Source: RGIG5612 sp045604025
Lineage (GTDB): Bacteria > Bacillota > Clostridia > Lachnospirales > Lachnospiraceae
Assembly: GCA_045604025.1 (NCBI GenBank)
Contig: JAZUNG010000160.1
Location: 1 to 11,104 of the forward strand
DNA length: 11,104 nt
Direction: 5' to 3'
In this document: one piece after another, positions 6,387 through 11,104 of the stretch
Numbering within the stretch: the stretch's first letter is position 1
How the letters are laid out: each line of letters opens with the position of its first letter
Notes under the pieces: generated by a model
Told to the model about the DNA's origin: nothing
The model's input: only the letters and a program-made list of their open reading frames with translations
Database searches by the model: none
Made by a program: the position numbers and the translations under genes

Positions 6387-7103
6387 ATGAGTAAGATTGA
6401 ACAGGTAATCACTGAGATCGAGGAGTTTATTGATAACTGCAAGCTGCAGCCTTTGTCAAGTACCAAGATCATTGTCAACAGGAATGAACTGGAAGAGCTG
6501 GTTGATGAACTGAAGGAGAATATCCCTGAGGAGATCAAGAAATATCAGCGTATCATTGCCAACAGGGATGCTATCCTGAAGGATGCTCAGGACAAGGCTG
6601 AAGAGATGATCAGGAAGGCCAATGAAATGACAGCACAGCTGGTTTCAGAGCATGAGATCATGCAGCAGGCTTACAAAGAGGCCAATGGAGTCATCGAGAA
6701 CGCCAACAAAGAAGCTGAGGCGATCATTGACAAGGCAACTGCTGATTCCAATGCACTCAAGTCAGCGACCAATCAGTATCTGGACGATGCACTGGCCAAT
6801 ATCCAGAATATCCTGAATTCCTCTATTGAGGGTCTGAATGTTCAATATGACGGTATCATCAGATCACTGGAGTCCAATCTGGAGATCACTACTCAGAACC
6901 GTGAGGCATATCAGGAGAGCCAGAGACAGATCGAGGAGTATGAGGCTGCTCATGGCCAGGAATACTACGAAGAGGAGGAAGCACCTCAGGTTACATATGA
7001 CGAGGAAGGCAATATCAGCGGCAATGTTTCCATTGAGGATGCTCTCAACCAGACAGAGTATTATATGGACGGGTCAGAAGACAGTGAACTGAATCTGATC
7101 TGA
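6387..7103 (+). CDS. Coiled-coil protein of unknown function downstream of coaD
   Basis: I do not recognise a characterised function. The 238-residue product has no signal peptide or membrane segment. Residues about 1-60 are helical with heptad-like spacing (IEQVITEIEEFIDNCKL, then NRNELEELVDELKENI). Residues 60-125 are a long Ala/Glu/Lys/Gln-rich coiled coil (DAQDKAEEMIRKANEM, EANGVIENANKEAEAI), resembling the stalk subunits of rotary ATPases and DivIVA-type proteins. Residues 130-185 are further helix, and 185-238 an acidic tail with clustered Tyr and Glu (EYYEEEEAP). Such proteins are often annotated loosely as ATPase subunits, which this context does not support; a structural or division-related role is a guess. 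GGAG at 6374-6377 precedes the ATG, four nt after coaD, so it is likely co-transcribed with it. A GC-rich hairpin follows. Confidence 0.8.
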   Translation: MSKIEQVITEIEEFIDNCKLQPLSSTKIIVNRNELEELVDELKENIPEEIKKYQRIIANRDAILKDAQDKAEEMIRKANEMTAQLVSEHEIMQQAYKEANGVIENANKEAEAIIDKATADSNALKSATNQYLDDALANIQNILNSSIEGLNVQYDGIIRSLESNLEITTQNREAYQESQRQIEEYEAAHGQEYYEEEEAPQVTYDEEGNISGNVSIEDALNQTEYYMDGSEDSELNLI

Positions 7104-7120
7104 GTAAACAAAAACAGACA

Positions 7121-7141
7121 GCGCCGGGTTCAGCCCGGCGC
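7121..7141 (+). terminator. GC-rich hairpin after the coiled-coil gene, probable terminator
   Basis: GCGCCGGG (7121-7128) and CCCGGCGC (7134-7141) form a perfect 8-bp GC stem with a TTCAG loop, 17 nt after the stop codon. The following ATTTAGTATATAA is AT-rich but not a clean T-run, so termination may be partial. It marks the most likely boundary between the rsmD-coaD unit and the pepD unit. Confidence 0.6.
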
Positions 7142-7170
7142 ATTTAGTATATAAGGAAAAGGATATATTT

Positions 7171-8598
7171 ATGGAAAAGACTGCTGTAATGAAAGAATTT
7201 GAGGACATCTGCAAGGTGCCCAGATACTCGTTCCACAATGATAAGATCATAGCTTACTGTATAAAGTGGGCTAAGGACCATGGATTCGAATATATTCATG
7301 ACGATACAAACGGCAATGTGATCATCAGAAAGGCTGCTGCACCCGGCAAGGAAGACAGGCCAGGTATAGTGCTGCAGGGACATCTGGACATGGTTGCTCA
7401 GACGGATCCGGGAGTAGAGCATGACTGGGACAATGAAGGAATAGACTTCTATATTGACGGAGACATGTACAGGGCACATGGGACCACTCTTGGCGCTGAC
7501 GATGCCGTAGCTCCCGCTATCAGCTTTGCACTGCTGACCAGCCCTGATCTTCAGAACCCGCCTCTGGAAGTACTGCTTACTACTGACGAGGAAGTAGGCA
7601 TGCTCAGCGTAAAGGATGCGGATCTGACTGTACTGGGTGGCAGATATCTGCTGAATATTGACAGCGGTCCTGAAGGCGTATTTACTGTAGGCTGCGCAGG
7701 CGGCTGCCAGCTGCAGGCCAGGGTTCCCAACGAGAAAGAACCTCTTGGAGAAGGCCAGAAGGTATATCAGATAGAGATCGGAGGTCTGAAGGGCGGACAT
7801 TCCGGTATTGAGATCACCAAAGAAAGAGGCAACGCCCTGAAGATCCTGGGAGAGCTTCTGTACGCAATGGGAGGTCAGATCGAGCTTCGCATCTGTGACC
7901 TCAAAGCTGAAGGCAAGGATAACGCTATCAGCGACAACGTGCTCTGCCATATAGCAACATCTGCAGATCAGGAAACTGTTGCCGGTATTGTGAGCGCATG
8001 CGAGAAAGACATGAAATTTATCTTCAGAGAGGCTGACCCGGATCTGTATATCAGAGTCAGCGAGGGACATGCTCCTTTCAGACTGAGAGAACAGGCCAAT
8101 GCAACACTTGCCTCTCTTCTTCATCTGCTGCCTTTTGGCGTTCAGCACTTCGAACAGAGCCTCAAGTCTGTTGAAAGCTCACTGAATCTGGGCCTTGTGG
8201 AAACTGATGAAAGATATATCTCTATCATCATTTCCATCAGAAGCTCTGTTCAGGAGCGCAGAGATGAGATCTGCGGTCATATCCGGGATCTGTGCAGAGT
8301 CTGCGGTGCGGTCTGCGAAGAACAGGGAAAGAGCTATCCTGCATGGACAGCTGATTATGACAATGATTATCTGAAAAAAGTCAGCGATATATATAAAGAC
8401 ATGTATGGACATGACCCGGTTATTTCAGCAACACACGGAGGACTGGAGTGCGGTTATATCATGACCAGATCCAATATTGAAGCAGCTATTGCTATCGGTC
8501 CTTACAGTGAGGGAGAACATACCACAACAGAGGCACTGTCTGTTAGCTCGCTGAACAGAACATTTGAATTTGTAAAGAAAGTAATAGAGACTCTATGA
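7171..8598 (+). CDS. pepD: Aminoacyl-histidine dipeptidase, M20 family
   Basis: PepD is a cytosolic di-zinc peptidase that cleaves Xaa-His dipeptides such as carnosine and other short peptides. The 475-residue product has the family layout: a catalytic domain split around a lid domain (about 195-390). Metal ligands by family comparison are H71, D110, E141, D164 and H450; the catalytic pair is D73 and E140 (QGHLDMV, GADDAVA, TTDEEVGM, NIDSG, GEHT). GGHSG (208-212) opens the lid domain as usual. A good Shine-Dalgarno (AAGGA, 7159-7163) fixes the start. The TATATAAGG stretch upstream could hold a promoter, but no convincing -35 box is visible. Its stop overlaps the next gene as ATGA. Confidence 0.93.
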   Translation: MEKTAVMKEFEDICKVPRYSFHNDKIIAYCIKWAKDHGFEYIHDDTNGNVIIRKAAAPGKEDRPGIVLQGHLDMVAQTDPGVEHDWDNEGIDFYIDGDMYRAHGTTLGADDAVAPAISFALLTSPDLQNPPLEVLLTTDEEVGMLSVKDADLTVLGGRYLLNIDSGPEGVFTVGCAGGCQLQARVPNEKEPLGEGQKVYQIEIGGLKGGHSGIEITKERGNALKILGELLYAMGGQIELRICDLKAEGKDNAISDNVLCHIATSADQETVAGIVSACEKDMKFIFREADPDLYIRVSEGHAPFRLREQANATLASLLHLLPFGVQHFEQSLKSVESSLNLGLVETDERYISIIISIRSSVQERRDEICGHIRDLCRVCGAVCEEQGKSYPAWTADYDNDYLKKVSDIYKDMYGHDPVISATHGGLECGYIMTRSNIEAAIAIGPYSEGEHTTTEALSVSSLNRTFEFVKKVIETL

Positions 8599-9392
8599 GG
8601 ATCAAGAACATTGCCAGTGGAAGCTCCGGCAATGCCACTTATATAGGTACTGACAGTACACATATTCTGATAGACGCGGGACTCAGCCGCAAAAGGATCG
8701 TTCAGGGTCTGGACGAGGTAGGGCTGAGTCTGAAGGATCTGGATGCGATACTGGTAACGCATGAGCATGTAGACCATATCAGCGGTATCGGAGTCATAGA
8801 AAGATCTGTGGACGTTCCCATTTACGCTACCAGAGGTACACTGAACGGTATCAGCATGAACAGGAGTCTGGGTGTGTTCGATTGGGATGTTTTCTGTGAG
8901 ATCATACCTGACAGGCCATTTGAGATAGGTGATATCAGCATAGAACCGCTCCATATTTATCATGACGCTGCTGACCCGGTGTGCTTCCGTCTGGAAAATG
9001 ATGGGAAGAGCTTTGCTCTGGTCACAGACCTGGGCGAGTACGATGATTATCTGCTGAGTCATCTGAAAGGACTGGATGGAATACTGCTGGAAGCAAATCA
9101 CGATGTCCGCATGCTGGAGGTAGGTCCTTACCCATATCCTCTGAAGCAGAGGATACTGGGAAAATATGGTCATCTGTCCAACGAAAGCAGCGGAAGACTG
9201 CTTGCGGAAGTACTGCATGATAATATAAAATATATTATGCTGGGACACCTGAGCAGGGAGAACAATACCAGAGACCTGGCCAGACTGGCGGTTGAGACAG
9301 AGAGCGATACTGCCGACAATATCTATTCTGGAAGAGATTTCGAGATTCACGTGGCATATCGCGATATGCCTTCAGCACTTGCAGAAATATAA
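8595..9392 (+). CDS. walJ: WalJ/YycJ-type metallo-beta-lactamase-fold hydrolase
   Basis: The 265-residue product begins MRIKNIASGSSGNATYIG, the SGSSGN start typical of YycJ/WalJ proteins. It carries the metal-binding motif THEHVDH (H56, H58, D60, H61), with further likely ligands D145 (VTDLG), H169 (EANHD) and H218 (MLGHLS). WalJ homologues are thought to be DNA-processing nucleases linked to replication and cell-wall control, usually next to the walRK two-component genes. Here no walRK is visible; the gene is instead coupled to pepD by an ATGA overlap, so the operon context says little about its role. The last codons contain a perfect 18-bp palindrome. The family is clear; the symbol is by homology only. 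Confidence 0.85.
   Translation: MRIKNIASGSSGNATYIGTDSTHILIDAGLSRKRIVQGLDEVGLSLKDLDAILVTHEHVDHISGIGVIERSVDVPIYATRGTLNGISMNRSLGVFDWDVFCEIIPDRPFEIGDISIEPLHIYHDAADPVCFRLENDGKSFALVTDLGEYDDYLLSHLKGLDGILLEANHDVRMLEVGPYPYPLKQRILGKYGHLSNESSGRLLAEVLHDNIKYIMLGHLSRENNTRDLARLAVETESDTADNIYSGRDFEIHVAYRDMPSALAEI
9353..9370. promoter_or_regulatory. Perfect 18-bp palindrome near the end of the walJ-like gene
   Basis: GGCATATCGCGATATGCC reads identically on both strands with no central gap. It lies within codons 253-259 of the walJ-like gene, ending 39 bp before the ACT-domain gene. Gapless dyads of this size are a typical shape for dimeric repressor operators, so it could control the ACT-UPF0210 pair. It could also be chance. 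No regulator gene is visible nearby. Confidence 0.35.
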
Positions 9393-9409
9393 AACAGATT
9401 GAGGTTAAT

Positions 9410-9682
9410 ATGAACAGGACGATCATTACTGTAGTTGGAAAAGACAGAGTTGGCATTATCGCCGCGGTATGTTCCTATCTGGCAGAGGCACAGATCAATA
9501 TTCTGGACATCTCGCAGACTATCACTGGCGGGTTCTTCAACATGATGATGATAGTCGATATCACCGGCTCACCGCTGAAGTTCGGTGAGATCACAGATGG
9601 TCTGAACACTGTGGCAGAGGAACTGGGAATGCAGATAAAGATGCAGAAGGAAGATATCTTCGACGCAATGCACCGGGTGTAG
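9410..9682 (+). CDS. ACT-domain protein, UPF0237 type
   Basis: This 90-residue protein is a single ACT domain: the first strand and loop TIITVVGKDRVGIIAAVCSY (4-23), the helix LAEAQINILDISQTI (24-38), and a second half FFNMMMIVDITGS (42-54). A C-terminal extension follows (FGEITDGLNTVAEELGMQIK). ACT domains bind amino acids or similar small ligands to regulate a partner; this stand-alone type also resembles the glycine-cleavage regulator GcvR. No catalytic residues are expected. GAGG upstream of the ATG serves as its ribosome binding site, and only three nt separate it from the next gene. That tight pairing with UPF0210 recurs in many bacteria and suggests the ACT protein senses a ligand for its partner. 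The ligand is unknown. Confidence 0.9.
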   Translation: MNRTIITVVGKDRVGIIAAVCSYLAEAQINILDISQTITGGFFNMMMIVDITGSPLKFGEITDGLNTVAEELGMQIKMQKEDIFDAMHRV

Positions 9683-9685
9683 ATT

Positions 9686-11050
9686 ATGATCAATATATAC
9701 GAAGTTAGTGAAACCAATACCATGATCATGAGGGACAACCTGGATGTGAGGACCATCACACTGGGCATATCCCTTCTGGACTGTATAGACGATGATCTGG
9801 ACAGGCTGTGTGACAATATTTACAGAAAGATCACTGAGACTGCCAGAGATCTGGTATCCTGCGGACAGGAGATCGAAGCTGAGCTGGGTATCCCAATCGT
9901 AAATAAGAGGATCTCAGTGACACCGATATCACTGATCGGAGGCAGCGCCTGCCATAGCCCGGAGGATTTCGTCCGTATAGCGAAGATTCTGGACAGGGCT
10001 GCTGTGGAGGTAGGCGTGAATTTCCTCGGAGGTTATTCCGCAATAGTATCCAAAGGTCAGACCAGGGCGGATGAACTGCTGATCAGATCCATACCGCAGG
10101 CCCTGAAAGAGACAGAAAGAGTATGCTCATCTGTCAATCTGGGTTCCACCAAGACAGGCATCAATATGGATGCAGTGAAACTGATGGGTGAAATCATCAA
10201 GGAGACTGCATATGAGACCAGGGACAGAGACTCACTGGGATGTGCGAAGCTGGTGGTATTCTGCAATGCTCCGGATGACAATCCGTTCATGGCAGGTGCC
10301 TTCCATGGAGTGAGTGAGGCAGATGCTGTTATAAATGTAGGTGTATCCGGTCCCGGTGTTGTCAAGGCAGCACTTGAGAAGATCAGAGAAGAGAACTTCG
10401 AGGTACTGTGCGAGACTGTCAAGAAGACCGCATTCAAGGTAACCAGAGTAGGTCAGCTTGTAGCCAGACGCGCATCAGAAATGCTGGGTATTCCATTCGG
10501 TATAGTGGATCTGTCACTGGCGCCTACACCTGCTGTGGGAGACAGTGTGGCAGATATCCTCTGTGAGATGGGTCTGGAGAAGGCCGGAGCTCCCGGAACC
10601 ACGGCTGCGCTCGCGCTTCTCAATGATCAGGTCAAAAAGGGCGGAGTCATGGCATCTTCATATGTGGGAGGACTCTCAGGAGCCTTTATTCCTGTCAGTG
10701 AGGACGCGGGAATGATCGAAGCAGTTGAATGCGGAGCGCTGACTCTGGAAAAGCTCGAGGCCATGACATGTGTCTGCTCGGTAGGACTGGATATGATCGC
10801 AGTTCCCGGAGACACAGAAAGTTCAACTATTTCAGGCATAATCGCTGATGAGGCTGCTATAGGCATGGTCAATCAGAAGACTACAGCTGTCCGTATCATA
10901 CCTGTTTTTGGTAAGAATATCGGAGACACAGTGGAGTTCGGAGGCCTGCTGGGCCATGCGCCTGTCATGCCGGTCAATGGTTTCGACTGCAGCGCCTTTA
11001 TCAGCCGTGGAGGCAGGATCCCTGCCCCGATACATAGTTTTAAGAACTGA
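9686..11050 (+). CDS. UPF0210 (DUF711) family protein
   Basis: The 454-residue product matches the UPF0210/DUF711 family in length and motifs: the start MINIYEVSETNTMIMRDNLDVRTITLGISL, ISVTPISLIGGSA (76-88), NFLGGYSAIVSKGQTRAD (112-129), and VNLGSTKTGINMDAVKLMG (150-168). Further motifs are NPFMAGAFHGVSEADAVINVGVSGPGVV (199-226) and RVGQLVARRASEMLGIPFGIVDLSLAPTPAVGDSVADIL near 256-294. Structures of relatives are said to resemble the pyruvate formate-lyase barrel, but I see no glycyl-radical motif, and the reaction is not established. It is predicted cytosolic, without a signal peptide. It follows the ACT gene by three nt, with only a weak GGGTG before the ATG, so it is probably translated by coupling. 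It is the last gene in the window. Confidence 0.92.
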   Translation: MINIYEVSETNTMIMRDNLDVRTITLGISLLDCIDDDLDRLCDNIYRKITETARDLVSCGQEIEAELGIPIVNKRISVTPISLIGGSACHSPEDFVRIAKILDRAAVEVGVNFLGGYSAIVSKGQTRADELLIRSIPQALKETERVCSSVNLGSTKTGINMDAVKLMGEIIKETAYETRDRDSLGCAKLVVFCNAPDDNPFMAGAFHGVSEADAVINVGVSGPGVVKAALEKIREENFEVLCETVKKTAFKVTRVGQLVARRASEMLGIPFGIVDLSLAPTPAVGDSVADILCEMGLEKAGAPGTTAALALLNDQVKKGGVMASSYVGGLSGAFIPVSEDAGMIEAVECGALTLEKLEAMTCVCSVGLDMIAVPGDTESSTISGIIADEAAIGMVNQKTTAVRIIPVFGKNIGDTVEFGGLLGHAPVMPVNGFDCSAFISRGGRIPAPIHSFKN

Positions 11051-11065
11051 TCCTGGCGCGGCTGT

Positions 11066-11084
11066 GAACCTCGCTGCGGGGTTC
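11066..11084 (+). terminator. Hairpin after the UPF0210 gene, possible terminator
   Basis: GAACCTC (11066-11072) and GGGGTTC (11078-11084) form a 7-bp stem with one G-T pair and a GCTGC loop, 15 nt after the stop. CTTCCTCGG follows, not a clean T-run. The remaining 20 bases of the window show no gene. Confidence is low because the downstream sequence is cut off. Confidence 0.35.
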
Positions 11085-11104
11085 CTTCCTCGGCACGGAT
11101 ATGT

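Noticed and set aside
7144..8148. Long open frame (334 codons) on the minus strand, opposite pepD
   Set aside because: It is antisense to a gene with complete M20 catalytic residues. Its translation shows no recognisable domain, and no ribosome binding site stands out. Other long minus-strand frames (8502-9350, 4559-5296, 4950-5306) are shadows of the same kind, the last two produced by the Ala/Glu repeat codons.
9217..9242. AT-rich patch (TAATATAAAATATATTATG) in the walJ-like gene as a promoter for the ACT gene
   Set aside because: A TATAAA can be aligned, but the -35 match (TTGCGG) is poor. The patch encodes a plausible conserved segment (NIKYIML).
1..11104. A defence, CRISPR or mobile-element system hidden in the window
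   Set aside because: Every gene but the coiled-coil one matches a conserved core or widespread family on the same strand, with short gaps. No transposase, integrase, repeat-spacer array or attachment-site pair is visible.

Overview
This window is a tightly packed, all-plus-strand block of core bacterial genes, almost certainly from a Firmicute of the class Clostridia. The reasons are the gene neighbourhood (scpA-scpB, a YhiN/HI0933-type flavoprotein, cmk, ispH, rpsA; then rsmD-coaD), the coupling of IspH to a short ribosomal S1 homologue, AGGAGG-type ribosome binding sites, and a moderate base composition (roughly half GC by eye). The genus cannot be decided from what is here. I see no mobile element, CRISPR array, tRNA or rRNA, and no gene-free stretch longer than about 135 bases.

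Region 1 (1-2949): the 3' part of scpA overlaps scpB by 14 nt; both encode partners of the SMC chromosome-condensation complex. Next comes one 624-codon reading frame that joins a YhiN/BaiN-like FAD protein to a complete cytidylate kinase. The joint keeps what looks like the old ribosome binding site and start codon of cmk, so a fused protein and a free kinase may both be made.

Region 2 (2950-5287): a 135-nt gap holds two dyad elements, the second a roughly 78-nt hairpin of about 27 base pairs, just ahead of ispH. IspH, the last enzyme of the MEP isoprenoid pathway, overlaps rpsA by 26 nt in a different frame; in many Clostridia these two are one fused protein. A good sigma-A-type promoter and a perfect Shine-Dalgarno for rpsA lie inside ispH. 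The S1 homologue has four S1 domains and ends in a striking tail of about 97 Ala/Glu-rich residues.

Region 3 (5307-7103): rsmD (16S rRNA methyltransferase) overlaps coaD (phosphopantetheine adenylyltransferase) by ATGA. They are followed by an unnamed coiled-coil protein and a GC-rich hairpin that probably ends the unit.

Region 4 (7171-11050): an M20 aminoacyl-histidine dipeptidase (pepD) overlaps a WalJ/YycJ-type metallo-hydrolase by ATGA. These are followed by an ACT-domain protein and a UPF0210/DUF711 protein, a recurrent gene pair of unknown role. A perfect 18-bp palindrome sits in the last codons of the walJ-like gene, about 40 bp before the ACT gene.

The block is mostly housekeeping. 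I do not see a defence or mobile system. The points most worth attention are the flavoprotein-Cmk fusion, the structured element before ispH, the promoter embedded in ispH, the S1 tail and the walJ-end palindrome.
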